A stretch of 64,000 nt of DNA from Chitinophagales bacterium (GTDB lineage Bacteria > Bacteroidota > Bacteroidia > Chitinophagales > LD1): assembly GCA_026129525.1 (NCBI GenBank), contig JAHCHW010000005.1, forward strand, positions 248,001 to 312,000, given 5' to 3'. This document shows, piece after piece, positions 25,660-35,233 of this stretch (positions are counted from its first letter, which is position 1; each line of letters begins with the position of its first letter). Below the pieces are notes generated by a model. It was given only the letters and a program-made list of their open reading frames with translations. It did not search any database and was not told the DNA's origin. Made by a program: the position numbers and the translations under genes.

Positions 25660-27117
25660 ATGAAAGCAAGATGGCTCATCATACTTTTTTTGTTTACGGC
25701 AGTTGGGGCTAATGCCCAGCAAGTTGCTTCCGTTAAAGCGGTTACACTGAAAGAAGCGGTTGACTTTGCCATGGAGTTTAACAACACTATGAAAAACGCA
25801 CGGCTCGACCAAGACTACGCTAAAGCTTACAACCGTGAAATTATGGCTACCGGTTTGCCGAACATAAATGCCGAGTTGGGCTACAACTATTATTTCAAGC
25901 GCCCCATTTCACCGGCCTTTAACCAGTTTTTTGGCGACACCAACACTTCATCGGCTAAGGTTTTTAGCTACCTCGCCTCGCAGGATCCGAACATTCAGAA
26001 TATTCTTTACAACAGCATGATTCAAAGCAAGGATGCTGCGTTTTCGTTTGTGCTGCCGCATAATATTTCATCGTCCATTACTGTTTCGCAGTTAATTTTT
26101 GACGGACGATATTTTATAGGGCTGAAAGCCACCAAAGACTTTACCCGTGTTGCCCGGCTGCAAAAAGATTTGAGCGAACTGGATGTAAAATACAATGTAA
26201 CAAAAGCCTATTATCAGGCAGCGGCAGCAAATGAGGCAGTATTGAAATTAGGTGAGAACTTAAAACTGGTTCAACGGCTGCTAACCGAAACGCGCGCTAT
26301 TTTTCAACAGGGTTTGATTGAAGAATTAGATGTTGACCGATTAGCCTTGGCCGAAGCACAGTTACAAAGCCAAATTACACAGCAAGCGCAACTTTCAAAA
26401 TTAGCTTACGATAATCTGAAGTTTCAGATGGGCATGAGCCTGAAAGATGAGTTGGTATTGAAGGATAACTTGGACGACCTCCGCGCACAAATTACTGTTG
26501 ATGCAGAACCAAAATTTGACGCAACACAACGCGTAGAAACCGATTTGCTCGAAACCACTATTCGCATTCGAACCTATGATGTGGCACAGCGCAGAAGCGG
26601 CTATTTCCCCAGCATGTTTGCGTTTTTAAATTATGGCTGGCAGGCGCAGGCAACCAAGTTTGGAGACTTTTTTAAAAGCACCACCACTTATTATCCCGAT
26701 GGCGATACCCGCAAAAGCACCCGTTGGTTCGACCAGGGTTTGGTAGGCATTACCCTCAAGTTGCCCATTTTTGATTCGGGCGCCCGCTTAGCCAATATGA
26801 AACAAGCAAAGGTTAACCGCCAAAAAACAATTAACGATTTAGAGAACTTTAAAAACGCTGCCGAGTTGCAGTTCCGTGCAGCACTCTCTTCGTACGAATC
26901 GGCATTGATTGACGAAGCCAACAACAAACGCACATCCGAACTGAGCGAAAAGATTTTCCGTACCAACCAAATAAAATACAAAGAAGGCGTTGGCAGCAGT
27001 TTTGAACTGGTGCAAAGCGAAAATGAAAATGCCGCTAACCATGTAAAGAAAATTCAAAGCACACTTGCCGTGCTGAACGCAAAAGCCGATTTAGATAAAG
27101 CCCTCGGAATTAAATAA
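25660..27117 (+). CDS. TolC-family outer-membrane efflux protein
   Basis: 485 residues with a signal peptide cut near 'ANAQQ' and two OEP helical repeats ('RAIFQQGLIEELDVDRLALAE' region, and its counterpart 'IKYKEGVGSSFELVQSENE'). Outer-membrane channel of the TetR-controlled RND system. Confidence 0.93.
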   Translation: MKARWLIILFLFTAVGANAQQVASVKAVTLKEAVDFAMEFNNTMKNARLDQDYAKAYNREIMATGLPNINAELGYNYYFKRPISPAFNQFFGDTNTSSAKVFSYLASQDPNIQNILYNSMIQSKDAAFSFVLPHNISSSITVSQLIFDGRYFIGLKATKDFTRVARLQKDLSELDVKYNVTKAYYQAAAANEAVLKLGENLKLVQRLLTETRAIFQQGLIEELDVDRLALAEAQLQSQITQQAQLSKLAYDNLKFQMGMSLKDELVLKDNLDDLRAQITVDAEPKFDATQRVETDLLETTIRIRTYDVAQRRSGYFPSMFAFLNYGWQAQATKFGDFFKSTTTYYPDGDTRKSTRWFDQGLVGITLKLPIFDSGARLANMKQAKVNRQKTINDLENFKNAAELQFRAALSSYESALIDEANNKRTSELSEKIFRTNQIKYKEGVGSSFELVQSENENAANHVKKIQSTLAVLNAKADLDKALGIK

Positions 27118-27138
27118 GAACCCATTAACTAAAACTAT

Positions 27139-28272
27139 ATGAAGAAATTCATCGTTGCTCTTACGGTTATCACACTCATCAGCTCTTGCGGAGGCAAAAG
27201 CGAACTGGAAAAGAAAAAGAAAGAGCTGAACAAGGCGAAAACAGAACTGAAAGATGTTACCGCCAAAATTGCCAAACTGGAAAAGGAAATTGCCAAGTTG
27301 GATACTTCTTTTCATGTAACACAAAAAACCAAACTGGTACAGGCAGAGGCTTTGGTTAAGCAGGACTTTAAACACTTTATTGAAGTGCAGGGAACCGTAG
27401 ATGCCGAAGAAAATGTAACCGCTTTAAATCAACAGCCCGGTATTGTTTCCGCCATTTATGTAAAGGTTGGTGACAGAGTTAGCAAAGGACAAGTGCTGGC
27501 AATTACACAAACCACAGCCGCTTTGGAAGAGCAGGTAAAATCAACCGAAACACAGGTAGCATTAGCTAAAACCGCTTACGAAAAACAAGCGGCTTTGTGG
27601 GAGCAAAAAATAGGAAGCGAAATACAATACCTGCAAGCAAAAACACAAAAAGAAGCAGCCGAAAGCGGATTGGCGGCATTGAAAAAACAATTGGAAATGA
27701 CCAAAGTAATTGCGCCCATCAGCGGAACGGTTGATGCGGTGAATTTGCGCGTGGGCGATATGGCGGCTCCCAGCCAGTTAATGCCTGGTATCCGCATCAT
27801 TAACACTGAGAATCTGAAAGTAAAAGCCAAACTTGCCGACAGCGATTTCGGAAAAATTAAACAAGGCGATAAAGTAGAGATTGAGTTTCCTGACATCAAT
27901 AAAAGCACCGTTGCTACTGTAACCTATGTGGCAAAAACCATTGACCCGCGCTCGCGCACTTTTCAGGTAGAAGTAAATTTGCCTAACAGTTCGGACTATG
28001 CTGCTAACATGATTGCCAAACTAAAAATAAACGATGCGGTGTTTAAAGATGTATTGGTAGTTCCTTCCAACATTATTCAGCGCAGTGCCGATGGTGAATA
28101 CGTGCTTACCGCAGCCGGAGAAAAAAGCAACTCTTTTGCCCGTAAAAATATGGTGAAAGCCGGCACCAGCTACAACGGAAGAACAGTTATTGAAGAAGGA
28201 TTAAGCGAAGGCGACCGCATTATCACATTCGGCTATACCGAAGTGGTAGACGGACAGAAAATAGAGTTTTAG
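27139..28272 (+). CDS. RND efflux periplasmic adaptor (AcrA/MexA-like lipoprotein)
   Basis: 377 residues; lipobox 'LISSC' with Cys near 17, followed directly by a Lys/Glu coiled coil (about 22-55) that is unusual before the first lipoyl half, then 'VGDRVSKGQVLAIT', a helical hairpin, 'VIAPISGTVDAVNLRVGD' and beta-barrel plus membrane-proximal domains. It links the TolC channel and the pump. Confidence 0.92.
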   Translation: MKKFIVALTVITLISSCGGKSELEKKKKELNKAKTELKDVTAKIAKLEKEIAKLDTSFHVTQKTKLVQAEALVKQDFKHFIEVQGTVDAEENVTALNQQPGIVSAIYVKVGDRVSKGQVLAITQTTAALEEQVKSTETQVALAKTAYEKQAALWEQKIGSEIQYLQAKTQKEAAESGLAALKKQLEMTKVIAPISGTVDAVNLRVGDMAAPSQLMPGIRIINTENLKVKAKLADSDFGKIKQGDKVEIEFPDINKSTVATVTYVAKTIDPRSRTFQVEVNLPNSSDYAANMIAKLKINDAVFKDVLVVPSNIIQRSADGEYVLTAAGEKSNSFARKNMVKAGTSYNGRTVIEEGLSEGDRIITFGYTEVVDGQKIEF

Positions 28273-28277
28273 TTCAC

Positions 28278-28311
28278 AAACATCTGAAGATTTGAAAACC
28301 CTCAGATGTTT
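28278..28311. repeat. Palindromic repeat between adaptor and pump genes
   Basis: AAACATCTGA (28278-28287) pairs with TCAGATGTTT (28302-28311), 14-nt loop, followed by a T-rich stretch. It lies between co-directional adaptor and pump genes, so it may lower pump expression relative to adaptor by partial termination or mark an mRNA processing site. Confidence 0.6.
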
Positions 28312-28322
28312 ACTTTTTGTTT

Positions 28323-31300
28323 ATGAAAACAGAACGACTTAAAGAATTAGGATTTACAAGTTGGTGTATTAACAATGCCACCAGCGTGTATGTGTTTACG
28401 TTTATTATACTTTTCAGCGGGCTGATGGTGTATAACAGCTTGCCCAAAGAACTATTTCCCGATGTGGTAGTGCCTACTATTTCGGTAGTAACCATTTACC
28501 CGGGTGCCACCCCCGAGGATATCGAAAACCTGATAACAAAACCGATAGAAAAACAGGTAAAGAGTTTGAACGGGGTAAAGAAAATTACCAGCAACTCGCT
28601 TTCCGATGTTTCCATTATTACCGTTGAATTTTCGACCGATTTAAAACCTGCCGACTGTAAACAAAAGGTAACCGATGCTGTAGCAAAGGGTAAAAAAGAT
28701 TTGCCCAACGATTTAAAAGACGACCCGCAAATACAGGAATTCGACATTAACGAACTGCCCATAATGAACATAAACCTTGCGGGCGATTTGCCGCTCGACC
28801 AAATAAAAGGTTATGGCGAAGACCTGAAAGACCGCATTGAAAGTCTGAAAGAAATTACCCGTGTTGATATTGTGGGCGGATTAGACCGCGAAATTCAAAT
28901 CAATGTTGACCTGTATAAAATGACTTCGGCAGGTATTGCCTTCCGCGATATTGAAGATGCCATTACCCGCGAAAACCTGAATGTAAGCGGTGGCGAAGTT
29001 CGGGTGGACGATGTTCGCAGAAATTTGCGCGTTACCGGTGAGTTTAAACACCCGAAAGAATTGGAAAACTTAGTGGTGCGTTCCTTTATAGGCACTACTG
29101 TTTTTCTGAAAGATATTGCCACCATTACCGATGGCTTTAAAGACAAACAAGATTTTGCTCAGCTTGACCGCAAGAGTGTAATTACGCTAAACGTTGTAAA
29201 GCGCAGTGGCGAAAACCTCATTAACGCCACTGACCAGATTTACAACATCATTGAAGATTTTCAGGACAACAAATTTCCGCAGGGTTTAGATGTAAAAGTT
29301 ACTGGCGATACCTCCGAAAAAACCCGCATTCAGTTGCACGACCTTATGAACACCGTAATTCTCGGTTTCATTTTCGTGGTGTTCATTCTTATGTTCTTTA
29401 TGGGTTTTACCAACGCGTTTTTTGTGGGGCTTTCGGTACCGCTGGCAACCTTGGTGGCATTTCTGTTTATGCCAACGCTCGGAATGACCATGAACGTAAT
29501 GGTGCTGTTTTCGTTGTTGCTGGCATTGGGAATTGTGGTGGACGATGCCATTGTGGTAATTGAAAATACCCACCGCATTTACCATAAGTACGATTTCGAT
29601 ATTAAGCAGAGCGCAAAATTTGCCGCAGGCGAAGTTTTTATACCTGTATTAACCGGAACACTAACCACGTTGGCTCCGTTTTTCCCGCTGTTGTTTTGGC
29701 CCGGCATCATCGGCAAGTTCATGAAAAACCTGCCCATAACCCTCATCATCACCCTGGGCGCTTCATTGTTCGTAGCATTTGTAATGAACCCCGTGTTTGC
29801 AGTTTCGTTCATGAAAAAAGAAGAGCATGGCGATTCGAAACTGAAAGATTACAAGTGGGGTTTTGTTGTGTTCGGAATTTTTGCTGTTGCGGGTTATTTA
29901 ATGGGCAGCACCGGTGTAGGTAATTTCTCGGTGTTCTGCATAATACTATTGTTGTTGTATCATTTCTTTTTTCATAGGGCAATTATTTGGTGGCAAACCC
30001 GGTTTTGGCCCAATGTAGGTAATGTTTATCGTAAAATACTTCGTGCCTTCATTCAAGGTAAACGCCCTATTGCCGTAGTGTTGGGTACTGTAGCACTGCT
30101 TATTATAAGTTGGGGGATATTCATTATCAGCAAAACACCTTATGTGCTTTTCCCGAGTGGCGACCCGAATTTTGTTTATGTGTATTGCAAATTACCGATG
30201 GGTACCGATGCCGAAGTAACCGACTCGGTAACCAGAATAATTGAAGAGCGGGTTTACAAAGTAATTGGCAGCAACAATCCCGATGTTACATCGGTAATTA
30301 CCAATGTTGGCTTGGGCGCGGGCGACCCGCAAAATCCCGATAAGGTGGCTACTCCGAACAAGAGTAAAGTAACCGTTGCCTTTAAAAAATATGCCGACCG
30401 TAAAGTTCCGCATACCATTATTTGGTTGGATAGCGTACAGAAAGAGTTTAAAAAATTCGGAATAGCCGGTGCTGAAATTTCGGTGGAGCCTGAACGAAAC
30501 GGACCGCCTACCGGAAAGCCCATTAACATTGAAGTAAGCGGAGATGACTACCGTTTACTGGCAGAAATTTCTACCGACCTTAAACGCAAATTAGAAGACA
30601 GCGGCATTGAAGGCATTGACGAACTGAAAAGCGATTTGCAAATAAGCAAGCCGGAGATAATTGTTGATTTGGATAAAGAGAAAATGCAGCGCGAAGGAAT
30701 TTCGCTGGGGCAGGTAGCGGTGGAATTGCGGACGGCTTTGTTCGGCAAAGAAGTTTCAAAATTCCGCGATGTGGACGATGATGCTCCCATTATGCTGCGC
30801 CTGCGTGCAGAAGACCGCACAAGTGTAGAGAAACTGATGAACGTGTACATCTCGTACATGGACTTCAGTACCGGTTCATTCCGTCAGGTACCGGTTTCGG
30901 CTATTGCAAAAGTGCGCTACGGAAATACCATCAGCGTAATCAATCGCAAAAACCAAAACCGGGTGGTAACGCTTGGCAGCGATATAAGTGCCGGCTTCAA
31001 TGCAAGTGAAGTGGTTCCGCAGGTGCAGGATTTTATTGCCTCCATGGAAGTGCCGGAAGGTTACGAAATAAAAATGACCGGTGAACAGGAACAACAACAG
31101 GAAACAGGCGCATTTTTAGGTGTGGCTTTTATGGGAGCTTTGGCAATGATGTTCTTTATTATGGTACTACAGTTTAACTCGGTAGTAAAACCGCTCATCA
31201 TTTTTACAACCGTTATGTTTTCGTTGATAGGTGTAGCCATCGGTTTTTCGATTACGCGCATGACCATGAGTACAGTAATGACCGGTGTGGGCGTTTTTGC

Positions 31301-31685
31301 ATTAGCGGGTATTGTTATCCGTAATGGAATACTGCTCATTGAATTTATTGATGAACTGCGCGAACGTGGCGAGGAGGTAGAAGATGCCGTAGTGGATGGC
31401 GGTGCTACCAGAATGACTCCGGTAATACTTACTGCTTCAGCTGCTATACTCGGCTTAATTCCATTGGCAATCGGGTTGAATCTCGACTTTGCCAAACTGT
31501 TCAGCAGTTTTGAGCCGGAGTTTTATTTAGGTGGCGATAACGTAATGTTTTGGGGTCCGCTTTCATGGACGATGATTTACGGTTTGATAGTGGCTACATT
31601 TCTTACGCTGTTGGTTGTGCCAACCATGTACATAATGGGCTACCGAACCCGCGAGTGGTTTAAAGCCAAGTTTGCTAAAGGCTGA
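28323..31685 (+). CDS. RND efflux pump, HAE (AcrB/MexF-like) family
   Basis: Inner-membrane proton antiporter. 1120 residues from ATG 28323 (an in-frame TTG lies two codons upstream). Twelve membrane helices in two halves; TM4 motif 'LGIVVDDAIVVIENTHRI' with the Asp pair of drug-type pumps, 'NSLPKELFPDVVVPTISV' after TM1, and 'FALAGIVIRNGILLIEFID' in TM10. Substrates probably hydrophobic compounds; the TetR regulator supports inducible export. The 3' end overlaps the convergent glycosyltransferase gene by 11 bases. Confidence 0.95.
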   Translation: MKTERLKELGFTSWCINNATSVYVFTFIILFSGLMVYNSLPKELFPDVVVPTISVVTIYPGATPEDIENLITKPIEKQVKSLNGVKKITSNSLSDVSIITVEFSTDLKPADCKQKVTDAVAKGKKDLPNDLKDDPQIQEFDINELPIMNINLAGDLPLDQIKGYGEDLKDRIESLKEITRVDIVGGLDREIQINVDLYKMTSAGIAFRDIEDAITRENLNVSGGEVRVDDVRRNLRVTGEFKHPKELENLVVRSFIGTTVFLKDIATITDGFKDKQDFAQLDRKSVITLNVVKRSGENLINATDQIYNIIEDFQDNKFPQGLDVKVTGDTSEKTRIQLHDLMNTVILGFIFVVFILMFFMGFTNAFFVGLSVPLATLVAFLFMPTLGMTMNVMVLFSLLLALGIVVDDAIVVIENTHRIYHKYDFDIKQSAKFAAGEVFIPVLTGTLTTLAPFFPLLFWPGIIGKFMKNLPITLIITLGASLFVAFVMNPVFAVSFMKKEEHGDSKLKDYKWGFVVFGIFAVAGYLMGSTGVGNFSVFCIILLLLYHFFFHRAIIWWQTRFWPNVGNVYRKILRAFIQGKRPIAVVLGTVALLIISWGIFIISKTPYVLFPSGDPNFVYVYCKLPMGTDAEVTDSVTRIIEERVYKVIGSNNPDVTSVITNVGLGAGDPQNPDKVATPNKSKVTVAFKKYADRKVPHTIIWLDSVQKEFKKFGIAGAEISVEPERNGPPTGKPINIEVSGDDYRLLAEISTDLKRKLEDSGIEGIDELKSDLQISKPEIIVDLDKEKMQREGISLGQVAVELRTALFGKEVSKFRDVDDDAPIMLRLRAEDRTSVEKLMNVYISYMDFSTGSFRQVPVSAIAKVRYGNTISVINRKNQNRVVTLGSDISAGFNASEVVPQVQDFIASMEVPEGYEIKMTGEQEQQQETGAFLGVAFMGALAMMFFIMVLQFNSVVKPLIIFTTVMFSLIGVAIGFSITRMTMSTVMTGVGVFALAGIVIRNGILLIEFIDELRERGEEVEDAVVDGGATRMTPVILTASAAILGLIPLAIGLNLDFAKLFSSFEPEFYLGGDNVMFWGPLSWTMIYGLIVATFLTLLVVPTMYIMGYRTREWFKAKFAKG

Positions 31686-32937
31686 GAATTTCGCTTACAA
31701 AAGCCATGTAGTTTTTTTCGGCATTGTATTTTTCATTCCATGTGTTAAAGGCGTTTTGGCGGTAGGCGTTTCTTTCTTCGTCCGATAAGTACATGAATTT
31801 TTGTAACGCAACAGCTAATTCTTCGGGCGAAGGATTAGGCGAAAGCAGCAAACCGTTGTGTTCGTGCTCAACAATTTCGGCAACACCCCCAACATTGGTG
31901 GCAATTACCGGAATACTGTACGACATGGCTTCCATCATAGATACCGGCAATCCCTCTGTTTCACTTGTGTTTACAAGAACATCCACCGAATTTTCTTTGT
32001 AAAATTTCAGCACATCGGCATTTGCTGTTTGCCCCATAAACTGAAATTGAACATTCGCTTTAGGTGAAAGTTTTTCCCTTGCCAGCGCTGAAATTTGTTC
32101 TTCAAGATTGCCGCTGCCAAAGTGAAACCACCGGATGTTTTCTTCTTTAAGTAATGCGATTGCCTCTATTAAAAGATTAATTCGTTTCAACGGAATAATG
32201 TTTGAGCAGCTAACGATGGTAAATCCGTTTTTGCTGCTGCTGCTTTTGGAAGTTGTTACATTGAAAGTTCCCAAACGAGCCAACTTAATTTTGTTCGAAA
32301 GCCGGTTGGCGGTAATCTCGTTCAAATACTTCTGTCCGTTTGCCGAAATACAAAAACAGGCATTCGCATTTTTAAAAATAAAATTGCGAAACGGCAGGTA
32401 AGGCGGATTGTGCCGTTCAAAATACACATCCCAGCCGTGTGCCCGGCAAAAGGATTTTACCCTCGGGTTTAACATGCTAAAATGAGCAGCGCCTATAGCG
32501 TTGTTGTTCATCCAATAGGAGTAAACAAAAATGCTGTTGTTGGTAAGGTTTTCGTCTCTTACAATTTTTTTGAGCAACAAACTTGTTTGAATGGTTTTTG
32601 CAAAGGCTTCAAACATTGTTTTTAAAACGGCAATGCTGAATTTTACAGAAGGAGCAGATTTTATAAAAGCAAGTTCCCGCCAAAAGTCGGGCGAAAGAAA
32701 ACAAAGAACAGAATAGAACTTAAACTTAGTGCCGGGTTCGTAGGGGTAACGCATTACCTTTACATGGTCGGGAACTTGTCGGGTTATTTCATCGGTAAGA
32801 TTACCGGTTACAATAATTATCTTTTCGAAACTCGACAACAGAAACGGAAACTCATTTTCAATAAAAGTTTCTCCGGCTCCGCAGGGAAAAGTGGAAGTAA
32901 AAAAGATAAGCGCCCTACCGTTTGCCGACTTCTCCAT
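31675..32937 (-). CDS. Glycosyltransferase family 4-like protein
   Basis: 420 residues with GT-B fold. C-terminal donor-binding part 'SETEGLPVSMMEAMSYSIPVIATNVGGVAEIVE' carries the E-x7-E pattern of GT4 enzymes, preceded by 'NIIPLKRINLLIEAI'. Acts in the cytoplasm on sugar nucleotide donors for the surface-glycan cluster that begins here; divergent from the next glycosyltransferase with only 21 bases between. Confidence 0.9.
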   Translation of the reverse strand: MEKSANGRALIFFTSTFPCGAGETFIENEFPFLLSSFEKIIIVTGNLTDEITRQVPDHVKVMRYPYEPGTKFKFYSVLCFLSPDFWRELAFIKSAPSVKFSIAVLKTMFEAFAKTIQTSLLLKKIVRDENLTNNSIFVYSYWMNNNAIGAAHFSMLNPRVKSFCRAHGWDVYFERHNPPYLPFRNFIFKNANACFCISANGQKYLNEITANRLSNKIKLARLGTFNVTTSKSSSSKNGFTIVSCSNIIPLKRINLLIEAIALLKEENIRWFHFGSGNLEEQISALAREKLSPKANVQFQFMGQTANADVLKFYKENSVDVLVNTSETEGLPVSMMEAMSYSIPVIATNVGGVAEIVEHEHNGLLLSPNPSPEELAVALQKFMYLSDEERNAYRQNAFNTWNEKYNAEKNYMAFVSEILSL

Positions 32938-32958
32938 TATTTTCGCGGCTAAATATCA

Positions 32959-34257
32959 TTGTTTTTGAAGAAAGCGCTGATTTTGGCTTATGATTTTCCG
33001 CCCCTAATTTCAATCGGTGCACAACGACCTTACAGCTGGTATAAGTATCTCCCCGATGAAGGATTAAAAATTACTGTAGTTACCCGGCATTGGGAAGCAG
33101 CCATCAATTCATCTGAAGATTACATAAAGCCCACCGCAAGCAATGTGGTTTGTGAAGAAAACCGGGGAAGAAAAATTATTCGCGTTCCGTACTACCCCAA
33201 CCTGCGCGACAGACTTTTACTGAAGTATGGTGCGGAAAAATTGGTTTGGCTCAGAAAAATCTTGTCGCTTTTTTATTCCGTTTTTGAACACCTGTTGTTT
33301 CTATTCGATGCCAAAAGCAATATTTATTTTGAGGCGGAAAAAGAGTTAGGCTCTTCAAAGTACGACCTCATTATTGCAACCGGAGAGCCGTTCGTACTGT
33401 TCCGATATGGAAGTTTGCTGGCGGAGAAATTCAACCTGCCGTGGGTAGCAGACTACCGCGATGGATGGACAACGAATCAGGGAAATTATCGGTTGAATAT
33501 GCTTCAGAAAATTCAACTGGCTTTCTTTAAAACAAGAGAACGAAAGTATATTTCAACTGCTTTGGTTGTTACCACCGCCTCGCCTGATTACGCCAAATCG
33601 TTGGCGGAAAATTTTGTAAACAAGAATATTGAAGTAATCTACAACGGGTTTGACGAAACTGTTTTTGAGAAAGCCGCAGAAAAAACGTTCGACAAAAATG
33701 TGTTTTACATAACCTATGCAGGTACTATTTATGAGCACCAAAATTTAGAAATGTTTTTGGAAGGCGTTGAAAGGTTTGTTGCACACTATTCAATACCGCA
33801 TAGCTCGTTTCAAGTAAGATTCTTTGGTATCGATGGTCAAGCTGTTGCCAAAAAGCGAATTCAAAAATTTGAATCGCTGAAACCCTACATTTCGTTTCAT
33901 CCAAGAATAGCTTACGCAGAAATTCCAACCTTATTGAGGCAATCACATATACTTCTGTTACTGTCATCGCCCGGTGCCGATTGGCTGAATGCTAAAATCT
34001 TCGATTATCTTGCCGCTGAACGCTGTATATTGTTAGTGCAAAACGATAAAGGTATTCTGGAAAAAATGATAAAAGATAACACTGCCGGATACGCAGCCGA
34101 TTCGGTTGACGATGTAAAAAACATACTTAACACACAGTTTGAAAACTTCAAATCAGGAAAGAATTTTTCAGGTAGTGCTGCTAATACCTATCGGATGTTT
34201 TCGCGTAAAGCACAGGCCGTTCGTTTTGCTGAATTGATTAAATCAACCATTAAATGA
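32959..34257 (+). CDS. Glycosyltransferase (GT4-like, GT-B fold)
   Basis: 432 residues. The N-terminus 'LKKALILAYDFPPLISIGAQRP' and the later 'VADYRDGWTTNQGNYR' are seen in WcaI-like/GT4 enzymes with a long acceptor domain. Start is TTG at 32959 (another TTG at 32965), as no ATG fits. Ends overlapping the WlbA-like gene (ATGA), so translation is coupled. Confidence 0.83.
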   Translation: MFLKKALILAYDFPPLISIGAQRPYSWYKYLPDEGLKITVVTRHWEAAINSSEDYIKPTASNVVCEENRGRKIIRVPYYPNLRDRLLLKYGAEKLVWLRKILSLFYSVFEHLLFLFDAKSNIYFEAEKELGSSKYDLIIATGEPFVLFRYGSLLAEKFNLPWVADYRDGWTTNQGNYRLNMLQKIQLAFFKTRERKYISTALVVTTASPDYAKSLAENFVNKNIEVIYNGFDETVFEKAAEKTFDKNVFYITYAGTIYEHQNLEMFLEGVERFVAHYSIPHSSFQVRFFGIDGQAVAKKRIQKFESLKPYISFHPRIAYAEIPTLLRQSHILLLLSSPGADWLNAKIFDYLAAERCILLVQNDKGILEKMIKDNTAGYAADSVDDVKNILNTQFENFKSGKNFSGSAANTYRMFSRKAQAVRFAELIKSTIK

Positions 34258-35219
34258 AAAATTTTGCGCTCATAGGCTCTGCAGGATACATTGCTCCCAG
34301 ACATTTAAAAGCCATGAAAGAAACAGGCAACCGCTTAGTTGCCGCGTATGACCCTTTCGACAGTGTCGGAATTTTAGATTCTTATTTTCCCGACACTGCA
34401 TTTTTTGTTGAGTTTGAGCGGTTTGACAGACACGTTGCAAAGCTTGCCCGAAAAGGCGAAAACATAGATTATGTATCTATTTGCTCGCCCAATTACTTGC
34501 ACGATTCGCACATTCGTTTCGGACTGCGTATAGGTGCCGATGTTATTTGCGAAAAACCGTTAGTGCTTAACCCGCGCAATGCCGAAGCACTGCTGGAAGT
34601 AGAAGCCGATACGTGCAAAAAAGTTAACACCATTTTGCAGTTGCGTTTGCATGAAAGTATTCTGCGCCTGAAAGAAAAAATTGATGCCAATCCTGATAAA
34701 ATTTACGATTTTGATTTAACCTACATTACCTCCCGCGGAAACTGGTACTACACAAGCTGGAAAGGCGATGTAACCAAAAGCGGTGGCATTGCCACCAACA
34801 TCGGCATTCATTTTTTCGATATGCTATGCTTTCTGTTTGGCGATGTGAAACAAAACACTGTTCATATTCACACGCACGACCGCGCTGCCGGTTATCTCGA
34901 ATTCAGCAAAGCAAGGGTGCGCTGGTTTTTAAGTATTAGTGCCGATACGCTTCCCGAGAAAGCCAAAGCCAAAAACATGCGAACGTACCGCAGTATGACA
35001 TTGGAGGGAGAAGAAATTGAGTTCAGTGATGGCTTTACCGATTTGCATACCAAAAGCTACGAGCAGGTTTTGCTTGGAAAAGGTTTTACTATTGAGCAGG
35101 CAATGCCAAGTATTCGGATAGCGCATCACATCCGCCATGCAACACCCGAAGGATTAAAAGGAGAATATCACCCCTTCTGCAAACTACCGGTTGGATCGCA
35201 TCCGTTTTTTAAAGATTAA
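34254..35219 (+). CDS. WlbA/WbpB-like UDP-GlcNAc-uronate 3-dehydrogenase
   Basis: Gfo/Idh/MocA oxidoreductase, 321 residues: Rossmann 'FALIGSAGYIAPRHLKAM', 'SICSPNYLHDSHIRFGL', 'CEKPLVLNPRNAEAL' with the catalytic Lys, and 'SGGIATNIGIHFFDML'. These segments resemble the WlbA/WbpB enzymes that oxidise UDP-GlcNAcA at C3 on the way to 2,3-diacetamido-uronic acids. The aminotransferase, acetyltransferase and epimerase partners are not in the window. Confidence 0.88.
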   Translation: MKNFALIGSAGYIAPRHLKAMKETGNRLVAAYDPFDSVGILDSYFPDTAFFVEFERFDRHVAKLARKGENIDYVSICSPNYLHDSHIRFGLRIGADVICEKPLVLNPRNAEALLEVEADTCKKVNTILQLRLHESILRLKEKIDANPDKIYDFDLTYITSRGNWYYTSWKGDVTKSGGIATNIGIHFFDMLCFLFGDVKQNTVHIHTHDRAAGYLEFSKARVRWFLSISADTLPEKAKAKNMRTYRSMTLEGEEIEFSDGFTDLHTKSYEQVLLGKGFTIEQAMPSIRIAHHIRHATPEGLKGEYHPFCKLPVGSHPFFKD

Positions 35220-35233
35220 CGCATTTACACTTT

